DNA of 64,000 nucleotides from Streptomyces sp. S3(2020) (GTDB lineage: Bacteria > Actinomycetota > Actinomycetes > Streptomycetales > Streptomycetaceae), in NCBI RefSeq assembly GCF_013044505.1, contig NZ_JABERD010000005.1:59708-123707 (forward strand). Direction: 5' to 3'. The position numbers and the translations under genes are program-made. Below, piece after piece: positions 42,750-51,403 of the stretch; position 1 is the first letter of the stretch, and each line of letters starts with the position of its first letter. A model generated the notes under the pieces. That model searched no databases. It saw only the letters and a list, made by a program, of their open reading frames with translations, and had not been told where the DNA came from.

Positions 42750-43568
42750 ATGGAGTCCGGGAAGCGGTTGTCCACCAAGATCGACGCCACGGTTCCGACG
42801 GCCGCGCGCATGTACGACTACTACCTGGGCGGCAAGGACAACTACGCGGTCGACCGTGCCGCGACCGAGGAACTGGACAAGGTGGTGCCCAGCACTCGGG
42901 CACTGGCACTGAACAACCGGCGCTTCCTGCAACGGGTGGTGGGGACGCTGGCGCAGGAGTACGGCATCCGGCAGTTCCTGGACCACGGGTCCGGTCTGCC
43001 CACACAGAACAACGTGCACCAGGTCGCCCAGCGCATCGATCCGACCTCACGCGTCGTGTACGCGGACAACGATCCGATGGTGCTGGTGCACGGCCGTGCC
43101 CTGCTGGACCAGAACGACCGCACGGCCGTGATCCAGGCCGACATGCGCGACACCGACGTGATCTTCTCCCACCCCGACACCCAGCGGCTGATCGACTTCT
43201 CGCAGCCGGTGGGCGTGCTGTTCAACTCGGTGTTCCACTGCATTCCGGACAGCGACACGGAAGGCCCGCTCGCGGTGGTGAAGCGGGTGACCGAGCGTCT
43301 CGCGCCCGGCAGTTGCCTGGTGATGTGCCAACTGGTCAGCGAGGACCCCAAGGTGCGGGACTTCGTCACCGACTTCATGGACAAGGCCACGCAGGGGCAC
43401 TGGGGTCGGGTGCGCGAGGAGAAGGACGTCGCGCAGTGGTTCGAGGGGCTGGAGATCCTCGAACCCGGCCTGGTGGAGGTGTCCACCTGGCGGCCCGACA
43501 GCGAAGTGGCGCCGCGTCAACTGACCCACGAATGGGTCGAGTTCGGCGGATGCGGCCGCATCCTGTGA
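42750..43568 (+). CDS. DUF574-family SAM-dependent methyltransferase
   Basis: A 272-residue protein of the Streptomyces-expanded DUF574 (S-adenosyl methyltransferase) family. The N-terminal PTAARMYDYYLGGKDNYAVDR is the family signature. It is followed by a Rossmann-like part with QFLDHGSGLPTQNNVHQVAQ, VVYADNDPMVLVHGRALL and VLFNSVFHCIPDS. Substrates are unknown for the family. ATG 42750 follows GGGGAG; the frame extends to 42696. It sits next to an XRE-DUF397-RsbW-like module, a neighbourhood often seen for this family in streptomycetes. Confidence 0.9.
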   Translation: MESGKRLSTKIDATVPTAARMYDYYLGGKDNYAVDRAATEELDKVVPSTRALALNNRRFLQRVVGTLAQEYGIRQFLDHGSGLPTQNNVHQVAQRIDPTSRVVYADNDPMVLVHGRALLDQNDRTAVIQADMRDTDVIFSHPDTQRLIDFSQPVGVLFNSVFHCIPDSDTEGPLAVVKRVTERLAPGSCLVMCQLVSEDPKVRDFVTDFMDKATQGHWGRVREEKDVAQWFEGLEILEPGLVEVSTWRPDSEVAPRQLTHEWVEFGGCGRIL

Positions 43569-43583
43569 CGGAGCGGCCCCGGC

Positions 43584-44504
43584 TCACCGGTCCCCGTAGC
43601 GCAGCTTGACGGTCTCACGCAGACGGTCGAGGGAGTCACGGGGGCTGAGGGCGTCGTCGGCCAGTTGGTCCAGCGCCACGCGGTACTGCTCGGTCTCGTC
43701 GCGGTCCTCCAGGAACGTGGCGCTCCTGATGTGCTCCAGGTAGACGATGTCCGGGAGGTCGAGGCCGCCGAAGCGCAGGTATGTGACCGGGATGGCGGGT
43801 GCGGAGGCATTGGTCACGTCCAGGGGTACGACCTGGACGGTGACGTGTGACTTCTCGGCCATCTCGATGAGGTGTTCCAGCTGTTCGCGCATGATCTCGC
43901 GGCTGCCCAGGACCCGTAGCAGCACCGACTCGTCGACGATCGCCCACAGTTGTGGCGCGTCCGGCCGTTCCAGCAGTTCCGCCCGCTTCATGCGCAGCTC
44001 CACGCGGCGGTTCACCTCGCGGCTCGGGGCGGCGGGCAGGCCGCGCTCCATGACGGCGCGTGTGTAGGCCGGTGTCTGCAGCAGTCCGGGAACGTACTGG
44101 ATCTCGAACGTACGGATGGAATCGGCCGCTTCCTGCAACCCGACGAGCCGGTCGAACCACTCGGGCATCAACCGCTTGTCGAAGCGCTGCCACCATCCGG
44201 GCTCACCGGCCCGCCGCAGCAGCTCCAGCAGGACGGAGGCCTCGTGCTCCTCCGTCTCGTAGAGGTCCAGCAGCGCGCGGACATCGGTCTCGGTGGGTGG
44301 CCGGCGGCCCTTGCCCGCCTCGATGCGGGACAGTTTCGCCGGACTGAACCCGATGGCCCGCGCCGCCTGTTCCTGCGCCATACCGGTGTCCTCGCGCAGG
44401 CCCGCCAGCTGCACGCCGACCAGCATCTTCAGCAAGGTCGGTGCGGGCTCGGTGCGCCGCAGGTACGGTTCGAGTCGGGAGACACGCGGTGACTCGGAGG
44501 GCAT
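43584..44504 (-). CDS. XRE-family regulator with DUF5753 (WhiJ-like)
   Basis: A 306-residue regulator. The helix-turn-helix (about 25-90, LVGVQLAGLREDTGMAQEQAARAIGFSPAKLSRIEAGKG) precedes a DUF5753 ligand/interaction domain (about 115-295, with IQYVPGLLQTPAYTRAVM and a late YLEHIRSATFLED). WhiJ-type proteins act with a small DUF397 protein and sometimes an RsbW-like ATPase to control development or antibiotic production. ATG 44504 follows GGGAGTC; the frame extends to 44540. DUF397 and the ATPase genes follow upstream, completing the trio. Confidence 0.9.
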   Translation of the reverse strand: MPSESPRVSRLEPYLRRTEPAPTLLKMLVGVQLAGLREDTGMAQEQAARAIGFSPAKLSRIEAGKGRRPPTETDVRALLDLYETEEHEASVLLELLRRAGEPGWWQRFDKRLMPEWFDRLVGLQEAADSIRTFEIQYVPGLLQTPAYTRAVMERGLPAAPSREVNRRVELRMKRAELLERPDAPQLWAIVDESVLLRVLGSREIMREQLEHLIEMAEKSHVTVQVVPLDVTNASAPAIPVTYLRFGGLDLPDIVYLEHIRSATFLEDRDETEQYRVALDQLADDALSPRDSLDRLRETVKLRYGDR

Positions 44505-44606
44505 CCTGACTCCCGGTGGGCAGAAGGCAACAGCCCGCATTATCGCACCGGTTGGCCGCTACGCGCATGTCCGGACACGAGCACGGGGCGGACGGCGCGC
44601 GTCCCC

Positions 44607-44649
44607 TTTCACATCACGGCTTTCACATCGCGGCGCCGGACTTCACATC
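44607..44649. repeat. Three short direct repeats TTCACATC
   Basis: TTTCACATC occurs at 44607 and 44621, and CTTCACATC at 44641, the last including the DUF397 stop codon. They lie about 100 bp upstream of the XRE gene's ATG. They could be binding sites for that regulator, or decayed duplicates of the DUF397 3' end. Confidence 0.4.
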
Positions 44650-44891
44650 AGGCCGTCGAACTCGCCGTCCTTCACACCGGCGAGGAAGGCCGCGACCTCG
44701 GCGGACGTGTAGACCAGCGCGGGGCCGTGCGGATCACGGGAGTTGCGCATCGCCACACCTCCCTCGGCCAGGGTCGCCACCTCGACGCAGTTGCCCTCGG
44801 CGTTGCTGTGTCGGCTCTTGGTCCAGCGGACGTCCAGTGAACTCGCTCGCACCCCGTTCGGAACTGATGGCACCGCAGTCTCCTCGCGCAT
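44643..44891 (-). CDS. DUF397-family small protein
   Basis: An 82-residue DUF397 protein. WTKSRHSNAEGNCVEVATLAEGGVAMRNSRDP and the C-terminal FLAGVKDGEFDGLM are the family pattern. DUF397 proteins are partner proteins of XRE-DUF5753 regulators. ATG 44891 is preferred; a GTG at 44933, inside the 26-bp dyad, would add 14 residues that do not fit the family. No good ribosome-binding site is visible for either start. It lies between the XRE gene and the RsbW-like gene, divergent from the latter. Confidence 0.85.
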   Translation of the reverse strand: MREETAVPSVPNGVRASSLDVRWTKSRHSNAEGNCVEVATLAEGGVAMRNSRDPHGPALVYTSAEVAAFLAGVKDGEFDGLM

Positions 44892-44908
44892 GACTGGCTC
44901 GATCCACA

Positions 44909-44934
44909 CGTGCAATTTCTCGTGAAATTGCACG
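44909..44934. promoter_or_regulatory. 26-bp dyad operator between DUF397 and RsbW-like genes
   Basis: CGTGCAATTTC and GAAATTGCACG form perfect 11-bp arms around TCGT. The A/T-rich arms stand out in this GC-rich region. The right arm supplies the -35 element of the RsbW-like gene promoter, so bound protein should block or modulate it. Confidence 0.7.
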
Positions 44935-44957
44935 GGCTGGCTGTCGACGTGGATAAT
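44928..44957 (+). promoter_or_regulatory. Promoter of the RsbW-like gene
   Basis: TTGCAC (44928-44933), 18 bp, GATAAT (44952-44957): a good housekeeping-type promoter, overlapping the 26-bp dyad. Confidence 0.6.
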
Positions 44958-45023
44958 AACCCCGTCGCCAACGTCCTTGCTGGCACCTAGTTCTGACGCC
45001 CTGACGTCACCTCAGGAGATGCC

Positions 45024-45530
45024 GTGTCGCAGCCCGCGCGCCCAGCACCCTGGTCTGGCCCGACCGTGCTCCCGGCACAGCGGGTCGCGCCCCTCACCGC
45101 CGCATCGCGCCCCACCGCCCGGAGCGCCACCCTGCGCCTGCCCGGCACCACCGAGGGATGCGCGCAGGCGCGCGAGTTCACCGAACGCGTCCTGGGCGCG
45201 TGGGAGTTGAACGAGTACCGGGACGACGCGCTGACCGTCGTCTCCGAGCTCGCCGCCAATGCCGTGCTGCACGGCCGGAGGAGCGATACGCCCGACGACA
45301 CCGAGTCCGACGTATGGCTGCGGCTCACGCGCCGCACCACCCACCTGGTGTGCGCCGTGACCGACCAGGGCGAAGGACTCCCGCACCCGACGCACTCGCC
45401 GAACCTGATCAGCGAACACGGCCGCGGCCTGTTCATCGTCGAGGCCCTCGCCCAGCACTGGGGCTGGACCCGCCACACACCCCTGTGCAAGACCGTCTGG
45501 GCCATGCTGCCCACACCGGCGCGCGCCTGA
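45024..45530 (+). CDS. RsbW-like ATP-binding regulatory protein (anti-sigma type)
   Basis: A 168-residue single-domain HATPase of the RsbW/SpoIIAB-like group. A ~35-residue variable N-terminus precedes a domain with VVSELAANAVLHG (N box), VTDQGEGLPHP (G1-like) and HGRGLFIVEALAQHWGW. Proteins of this kind phosphorylate anti-anti-sigma factors or bind sigma factors; in streptomycetes many sit beside XRE-DUF397 pairs. GTG 45024 follows CAGGAG. Its promoter overlaps the 26-bp dyad. A HEAT-like gene begins one base after its stop. Confidence 0.88.
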   Translation: MSQPARPAPWSGPTVLPAQRVAPLTAASRPTARSATLRLPGTTEGCAQAREFTERVLGAWELNEYRDDALTVVSELAANAVLHGRRSDTPDDTESDVWLRLTRRTTHLVCAVTDQGEGLPHPTHSPNLISEHGRGLFIVEALAQHWGWTRHTPLCKTVWAMLPTPARA

Positions 45531-45531
45531 C

Positions 45532-46020
45532 ATGAGTCAGCCGCAGGAGAGCACCACGCTCCACGACGTCGCGCTCGTACCCTGGAGCGACATCGAGGAC
45601 GTGTCGGGGTCCGCCGCCGCCATCCCCTACCTGCTCGCCGCCATCGCCTCGGGCGACAAGGCCGCCACGCAGCACGCGCTGGACCGATTGCGGCACCGGA
45701 TCTGCCGGCACGGGTTCGTCGTCGGACAGGCCACCGCCCCCACGGTCCCCTTCCTGTGGGACCTGGCCCAGCGTCCGCAGACGACGTGCCGGGTGCAGAT
45801 CCTGCGCCTGTTGCGGAACATAGCCGACGCCCGGCAATGGGAGACCACGGCCGCCGCCTACCCGAAGCTCCGACGCCGCCACGGTGACCATGTCGAGTGG
45901 GAGTCGGCCGCCCGCCGGGCCGTACGCGCCCAACGCGGCGTCATCCCGCGTCTGTTGGCCGAGCACGACGACGAACTCGTGGACGCGACCGAGGCACTCG
46001 CCTCCACACTGACCAAGTGA
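45532..46020 (+). CDS. HEAT-repeat-like hypothetical protein
   Basis: A 162-residue helical protein. Its pattern (AAIPYLLAAIASGDKAATQHALDRLRHRICRHG, ATAPTVPFLWDLA, QILRLLRN) resembles HEAT/armadillo-type proteins found widely in streptomycetes. There is no signal peptide or catalytic motif. The ATG lies one base after the RsbW-like stop and has no ribosome-binding site of its own, so translation is coupled. It is probably a protein-binding partner of the upstream ATPase; the partner function is an inference from linkage only. Confidence 0.7.
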   Translation: MSQPQESTTLHDVALVPWSDIEDVSGSAAAIPYLLAAIASGDKAATQHALDRLRHRICRHGFVVGQATAPTVPFLWDLAQRPQTTCRVQILRLLRNIADARQWETTAAAYPKLRRRHGDHVEWESAARRAVRAQRGVIPRLLAEHDDELVDATEALASTLTK

Positions 46021-46063
46021 GGACTCCGGGGCTCTGACGACGCGGGCAACCGGTAGGCCCCTC

Positions 46064-47191
46064 TCAGGCACTCCCATGCGCCGGGATCCGCAGACGCACC
46101 TCGTAACCACCGCCCGGGGTGGGCTCTGATTCGAGGGTGCCGGCGAGGAGTTCGGCGCGTTCCTTGAGGCCGATCAGGCCCTGCTGGGAGCCGGGAAGCG
46201 GCAGAGAGGTGCGGGTGGGGGGTGTGTTCGTGACGGTCACGCCGAAGGCGGAGCCGTCGTCCGCATGCCACAGACGCACGGTGGCGGAGGCGCCGGGCGC
46301 GTGCTTGCGGACGTTGGTGAGGGCTTCCTGGACGGTGCGGTAGACGGCGCGCTGGGCGGTGGTGCTGACGTCGGGGGGCAGTTCGCCGGTCAGTTCGGTG
46401 TCGATGCCGCTGGTCGTGACGAGCTTGTGCAGGTCGGCGAGGGTGGGCTGCGGGGTGAGTTCGGTGCTCCGGCCGCCGGAGGCACGCAACAGGGTGACCA
46501 TGTGGCGCAGTTCGTCGAGGGTGTCGACGCTGAGGGAGCGGATGGTGCGGGCGCCCTCCTTGAAGTCCGGGTCCTTCGCCGCGACTTGGAGGGCGCCGGC
46601 CTGGACGGCGATCAGGCTGACCTGGTGGGAGACGACGTCGTGCATCTCGCGGGCGAGCTGGGCGCGTTCGCGGGCGAGGACGGCCTGGGAGTGCAGCAGG
46701 CGCTCGTGTTCGCGGGCCTCCTCGATCTCGGCGAGGCGGCGGGCCAGGTCGCGGCGGGCCTGGAGGAGCTGTCCCAGCAGAACGGGAGCGGCGGCGGTGG
46801 CGAGTGTGTAGAAGAAGTAGACCAGGGTCCAGGTGCGGTCGTTCGAGGTGAGGTCGTTCAGCGGCCAGGGGGCTGCGGAGGCGAGTGCGAACAGCACGGC
46901 GCACACGATCAGCAGTCGGCGGTCGCGGGACCGCTCGGCCAGCGTGAACAGGGCCGCGAACGGCGCGAACACGATGTCCAGCATGAGGCTGGCAGGGAGC
47001 GTGAGCAGGAACACCGCGAGCGGGAAGCGCCGTCGCACGGCGAGCGCGGCGCAGGCGAGCGCTGCCATGGCCTGCGCGGCGCGGTCGGCGTCTCCGAGGC
47101 TGAGCAGAACGTCCACGAGGGCGACCGCGACGACCGCGGCGTCGATGACCGGGGCGGGGATCCGCGCCCACCACTCCTCGGGTGCGGTCAT
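46064..47191 (-). CDS. NarL-partner sensor histidine kinase (HisKA_3 type)
   Basis: A 375-residue kinase. About five membrane segments lie in residues 12-145, followed by the coiled linker LARRLAEIEEAREHERLLHSQAVLARERAQ, the phospho-His motif AREMHDVVSHQVSLIAVQAG, and a HATPase with EALTNVRKHAPGA and GLIGLKERAELL. Its ATG overlaps the stop of the upstream response regulator (47188-47191). Regulator-before-kinase order is opposite to the other two co-directional pairs of the window. Confidence 0.92.
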   Translation of the reverse strand: MTAPEEWWARIPAPVIDAAVVAVALVDVLLSLGDADRAAQAMAALACAALAVRRRFPLAVFLLTLPASLMLDIVFAPFAALFTLAERSRDRRLLIVCAVLFALASAAPWPLNDLTSNDRTWTLVYFFYTLATAAAPVLLGQLLQARRDLARRLAEIEEAREHERLLHSQAVLARERAQLAREMHDVVSHQVSLIAVQAGALQVAAKDPDFKEGARTIRSLSVDTLDELRHMVTLLRASGGRSTELTPQPTLADLHKLVTTSGIDTELTGELPPDVSTTAQRAVYRTVQEALTNVRKHAPGASATVRLWHADDGSAFGVTVTNTPPTRTSLPLPGSQQGLIGLKERAELLAGTLESEPTPGGGYEVRLRIPAHGSA

Positions 47192-47862
47192 CGGCCGGAC
47201 TCCGGGCGCCGTCGTCCGTCGTCGAGCAGGCCGGCCCGCTGTGCGAGGAGCGCCGCCTGGACCCGGCTGCCGACACGCAGCTTGGTGAGGATCGCGCTGA
47301 CGTGGTCCTTGACGGTGCCCGCGCTGAGGTGGATGCGCGCACCGATGTCGGTGTTGGACAGGCCCTCGGCGATGAGCACGAGCACGTCGCGCTCGCGCTC
47401 GGTGAGCCGGCCGACGCGGGCGCTGTCCTCGTCGTCGAGGGTCGCCGCTCCGGGGTGGCTCTGCCAGACGGCGCGGGACGCCTTGGGTGACATCACGACC
47501 CCGCCCGCGGCCAACGTGCGCACGAGTTGGGCGAGTTGATCGGGTTCGGTGTCCTTGAGCAGAAACCCTGCCGCACCCGAGCGCAGCGCGGTGAGGATGT
47601 ACTCGTCGGCGTCGAACGTGGTCAGCATCGCCACCACCGGTGGCTCGGGGAGAGCGCGGAGTTGACGCAGCACGGTCAGTCCGTCGACGTCCGGCATCCG
47701 GATGTCCAGGAGCACGACGTCGGGGTCTTCCTTGCGCACGGTGTCGACCGCCTGCGCGCCGGCCGTGGTCGCGACGACCTCGATGTCGTCGGCCGCGCTC
47801 AGGATGAGTTTGAAGCCGGAGCGCACCAGCGCCTCGTCGTCCACCACCATGACCCGGATCAT
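47188..47862 (-). CDS. NarL/FixJ-family response regulator
   Basis: A 224-residue regulator. The receiver has VMVVDDEALVRSGF, the phospho-Asp in VVLLDIRMPDVDG and the Lys in FLLKDTEPD. The LuxR-type domain (about 150-210) has LTERERDVLVLIAEGLSNTDIG and SAGTVKDHVSAILTKL. ATG 47862 (MIRVMVV) follows GGGA; much longer upstream frames run antisense through the DUF418 gene and were rejected. It is divergent from the DUF418-type gene, which may be its target. Confidence 0.93.
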   Translation of the reverse strand: MIRVMVVDDEALVRSGFKLILSAADDIEVVATTAGAQAVDTVRKEDPDVVLLDIRMPDVDGLTVLRQLRALPEPPVVAMLTTFDADEYILTALRSGAAGFLLKDTEPDQLAQLVRTLAAGGVVMSPKASRAVWQSHPGAATLDDEDSARVGRLTERERDVLVLIAEGLSNTDIGARIHLSAGTVKDHVSAILTKLRVGSRVQAALLAQRAGLLDDGRRRPESGR

Positions 47863-48231
47863 TCGCGTCCCATCTCGCCGTCCCTGTGCGCGCGGCGCCG
47901 GCCGCACGTCGATGTCGATTGTCACCGTTCCGACCGTAGATCCGGGATACGCCGTCCAGGGCGGAGCGGCGGGACGTTCCCGCCGGTCGGGGGGAGGGTT
48001 CCAGCCGGGCGGGGGGAATCCGGGACCGGCCGGCTCTACGGGACCTGGCGCTCGGTCCTCGCCCTCGACTGTGTGGACGCCACTCCGGGAATGATCGTCG
48101 TGGCCGCGTACGCGTTCATCGAGTGCCCGGGTGTGGCCCCTGCCCGGCAGGGGCCGTACCCGCCGGGTGGCGGGGTCGGACCGGACAGTCGCCGGATACT
48201 GCGCGGCCCGGCCGCTCTCCAGCCTGGAAGC
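47863..48231. other. Divergent intergenic region with a 21-bp inverted repeat
   Basis: No gene is seen in 369 bases between the response regulator and the DUF418-type gene. The only strong element is GGCCCCTGCC-C-GGCAGGGGCC at 48135-48155, perfect 10-bp arms around one base, 76 bp before the DUF418 ATG. It could be an operator or a leader hairpin. Confidence 0.55.
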
Positions 48232-49461
48232 ATGACCCAGAACGCAGATCACACGGCGCCCACCGCCGCCCCGCCCGGGGCCGCCGAGAACACACAGTCC
48301 AAGGCTCCGGAGACCGGACGTGTCCCGGTCGGCCGCCTGATCGGCGTGGACCTCGCGCGGGGGTTCGCGGTCTTCGGGATGTACGCGGCGCACGTCGGCC
48401 CCGACCCGTCCCGGGGCGGCTTCATCGGGAACGTCATGGACCTGGCGCACGGCCGCGCCTCCGCGCTGTTCGCCTTCCTCGCCGGCTTCTCGATCATGCT
48501 GATGACCGGCCGCCGCACCCCGAAGACGGGCCGGGCGGGCCGCCAGGCGGTCGCCAAGGTGGTGATCCGGGCGCTGGTCCTGCTGGCCCTGGGCACCGCG
48601 TTGACCCTGAGCGGTACCCCGGTCGAGGTGATCCTCGCCTTCTACGGCCTGTACTTCCTCATCGTCCTGCCGCTGTACCGGCTGCGCGCCCTCCCGCTCG
48701 CGCTCATCGCCGCGGGCAGCGCGCTGGTCCTGCCGCAGGTCCTGTACGTCATCCAGCACGCGCTGCCCGCCGACGGCGTCGAAGGCGTCTGGGCCTGGCC
48801 CGCGGGAGCCGACGGCATCGTCTCGCTGCTGTTCACCGGGAGCTACCCGGCCCTGACCTGGATCCCCTTCGTCGTCGCCGGGATGGCCGTGGCCCGCCTG
48901 GACCTGGCCGCCGGCGTGGTGCGCATACGCCTCGCGCTCACCGGGGTCGGCCTCGCCGTGCTCGGATACGGCGGCTCCTGGCTGGCCCTGCACCTGGTGC
49001 CCGGCGCTCTGACGACGCTGAGTGCCGGAGCCTGGGGCGGTGGCTCGGCCGCGTCGGCCTGGTGGTCCGACACCTGGGGCTACCCCGATGGCAGCACCCC
49101 GATGGGGCTCCTGGTGGCCTCGCCGCACAGCGAGACGACCTTCTCCGTCCTGGGCAACGTCGGTGTCGCGGTCGCCGTACTGGTGGCCTGCCTCGCCGCC
49201 GTCGACGCCTTCCCCGGCTTTCACCGCCTGGTCCGCCCGGTCATCGCGGTCGGCTCGATGTCGCTGACCGCGTACGTCTTCCACATCGTCGGCATCCACT
49301 TCCTCGGGATCGAGGAGCTGCCGGGCTCTCCCCTGCACGTACTGCTGGGCTTCATCGTCGCGGTGACGGTGTTCGCGTCGCTCTGGTCGCGCTTCTTCCG
49401 GCGGGGACCGCTGGAGTGGCTGCTGGGCAAGGCCACCAAGCCCGCCGAACTGGTCCGCTGA
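48232..49461 (+). CDS. DUF418/DUF1624-type multi-TM membrane protein
   Basis: A 409-residue protein with ten or so membrane segments. LIGVDLARGFAVFGMYAAHVGP near the N-terminus is the signature shared by DUF1624 and DUF418 acyltransferase-like proteins, and the C-terminal half (VRPVIAVGSMSLTAYVFHIVGIHF) matches the DUF418 module. Some relatives transfer acetyl groups across membranes; activity is unknown here. ATG 48232 is close behind GGAAG. Longer upstream frames overlap the divergent regulator region and are not supported. Confidence 0.83.
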   Translation: MTQNADHTAPTAAPPGAAENTQSKAPETGRVPVGRLIGVDLARGFAVFGMYAAHVGPDPSRGGFIGNVMDLAHGRASALFAFLAGFSIMLMTGRRTPKTGRAGRQAVAKVVIRALVLLALGTALTLSGTPVEVILAFYGLYFLIVLPLYRLRALPLALIAAGSALVLPQVLYVIQHALPADGVEGVWAWPAGADGIVSLLFTGSYPALTWIPFVVAGMAVARLDLAAGVVRIRLALTGVGLAVLGYGGSWLALHLVPGALTTLSAGAWGGGSAASAWWSDTWGYPDGSTPMGLLVASPHSETTFSVLGNVGVAVAVLVACLAAVDAFPGFHRLVRPVIAVGSMSLTAYVFHIVGIHFLGIEELPGSPLHVLLGFIVAVTVFASLWSRFFRRGPLEWLLGKATKPAELVR

Positions 49462-49782
49462 GCAGCACCACCACAGCGCGGTGTCTCCCTCCGGTGCCCC
49501 GCGGCGCTCATGCAGGTGACCCAGTGGCTCTACGCCGACTCGAAGCGTTGATCGGCGACGAGATCCGGTACCACGTACACGGAAGCGCTTGGCAGGAACC
49601 GGCGCGTCTCATGGTTCGGCGTGGCTTCTCCCGTCGCTCGGGCGGGAGGGCCCCGTCGGCCGGTGGACCCGGCCGACGAAGGAGAACTCAAGCGCGTCGC
49701 GGGGCGGGACCGGCATCTGTCAGGGCGGCGGACGCCGCTGCTTGGTCCGCGGGAAAGTCACGCCGCGAATGAGGCTCGGTGT
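49462..49782. other. 321-bp gap with no recognised gene
   Basis: Between the DUF418-type gene and the end of the convergent DUF4246 gene I see no gene with coding-like family features. One stretch around 49590-49760 has open frames on both strands but no recognisable motif, and may be gene debris. Confidence 0.45.
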
Positions 49783-51351
49783 TCAGTGTTCGCAGAGGGA
49801 GAATTCTCGTTCGTAGAGCTCTTGGTTGTGCTCGTCGACGAAGAACTTGCGTTCCTGCATGAGCTGTTCGCGGTATTCCTTGGCCTGTTCAAGTGTCATC
49901 GTCGAGGATTCGGACCACGGTTGCTGCGGTGGCACATCGGATGTCGAGACGATCTTTTCTGACGGATCCACCAGAAAGAACGCGAGAATCTTGCGATATC
50001 CCGGACGGGTCGGGTCCGTGAGGCGGAATGAACCGACGCGGTGTTGCAGGATGTTCGGGAAGGCCAGGCAACGGCCCGCCGGGGTCGATGCCGATCCGAG
50101 TACCTGGTTCAGCGCGTCTTCGTTCTCCAGGCCGTAGACCTCACGCAGACCGTTGTCGTCGTTCTGCTCGTAGTCCGGGTCGTCAAGTGCCGCCCGGAAA
50201 CTCAGGCTGCTTTCGGTGATGTTCTCGCTGTCCCAGTAGTAGATGCCGGTCGAGACGATCCGTTCGTTCATCATCCCCTCGACATGCCAGGAGCCACCGG
50301 GGTACTCAGGTGTGTCCGGGGTGAGATGAATGGCGGCGATCTTGACGATGACCTGGAGAGAGCGGCCACGCAGGTCGACTCGGGAGGACACGTCAGGCGC
50401 CTCGGGCGGGGTGAAGGCGGGGGCATCCGGGATGATCGGACGGCGGTTCTCGTACCAGGCGTCCTGGGCCGCTCCCCATACCCGGCGGGCTTCGGCGTAC
50501 GCCTCGTCATCGCTGTAGGAGGACTTGTCCGGGAACTCCGGCTCCGAGTCGTACCACCCGTACGGATCGGCCTCGATCCGCAGTGGTCGCGGGTGACGCA
50601 GGTCGGTCAGCACGTTCTCCCAGAGCGGCCGGAAGCGGGCGAACAAGTCCGGTAGCACGGAGACCAGTTCGCGATGCGTCTCGGGATGGACGTTGTTGAC
50701 GTACGACCGGAAGGAGACAGCGCCGTCGGCACTGACGTCCACGTCCGTCGGCAGCCACTGGAACTTCTCCGAGAACTCGTGCTTCGAGTACCGGTCCGTC
50801 GGGTTGCGCCAGGCACGCTCGGGTGCACCGCCGGTCTCTCTCACGAGGCAGAAGAGTGAGGGATGGACCAGATCCAGTACGAGGCCGTCGGATCCGGGAT
50901 GCCAGTCCTGTTCCGCTTCGGGGACCTGCTCCAGAGCCTGTACCGCCTCGCGCAGCCGCATTCCGAGTTTGTCGTCGATGAGGGTGTCCGACTGCCACAC
51001 TCCATCAACAGCGGACACCTCGATGCCGGTTCGTGCGTCGCGCAGCGCGGCGTAATGCCGAAGTTCGGCCAGCACATAGTTGACCTGTGCTTCGGTGAGG
51101 CCCTGGGCGATCGCTTCTCGCGTCCACCTGGCGACGATGTCGACGTCGTTCATCTTGTCGAACCATCGCGGCTTCGCCCGAATCTGTGAACTGCACTCCA
51201 ACATCTCAAGTTCACGCAGTGTGCGGGGTGTTGCGAACTCTATGGAACGGGAAGCCTGAAAAGGCAGCGGAAAAGCGGACAGGTCAGTCAATTCTCTGAG
51301 TCTTCCCCGTAGGTGAGTGGTGGCCAGAAGACTACTTGAGGGCACTGACAT
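49783..51351 (-). CDS. DUF4246-family protein, probable 2OG-Fe(II) oxygenase fold
   Basis: A 522-residue DUF4246 protein. The N-terminal half has YSKHEFSEKFQWLPTDVDV and SYVNNVHPETHRELVSVLPDLF, typical of the family. The C-terminal half carries WHVEGMMNERIVSTGIYYWD, giving His356 and Glu358, and LQHRVGSFRL, giving His437, followed by a basic RKILAFFLVDP. An H-x-E...H triad with this spacing fits an Fe(II)/2-oxoglutarate dioxygenase, but the substrate is unknown. ATG 51351 is used; the frame runs to 51423. It is the last gene of the iron-transport operon, 52 bp after the peptidase-like gene. Confidence 0.82.
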   Translation of the reverse strand: MSVPSSSLLATTHLRGRLRELTDLSAFPLPFQASRSIEFATPRTLRELEMLECSSQIRAKPRWFDKMNDVDIVARWTREAIAQGLTEAQVNYVLAELRHYAALRDARTGIEVSAVDGVWQSDTLIDDKLGMRLREAVQALEQVPEAEQDWHPGSDGLVLDLVHPSLFCLVRETGGAPERAWRNPTDRYSKHEFSEKFQWLPTDVDVSADGAVSFRSYVNNVHPETHRELVSVLPDLFARFRPLWENVLTDLRHPRPLRIEADPYGWYDSEPEFPDKSSYSDDEAYAEARRVWGAAQDAWYENRRPIIPDAPAFTPPEAPDVSSRVDLRGRSLQVIVKIAAIHLTPDTPEYPGGSWHVEGMMNERIVSTGIYYWDSENITESSLSFRAALDDPDYEQNDDNGLREVYGLENEDALNQVLGSASTPAGRCLAFPNILQHRVGSFRLTDPTRPGYRKILAFFLVDPSEKIVSTSDVPPQQPWSESSTMTLEQAKEYREQLMQERKFFVDEHNQELYEREFSLCEH

Positions 51352-51403
51352 GACGGCAACGCACGATAGAGCGGGCGGCAGTTCCCCGCGGTCACCCGAG
51401 CGG

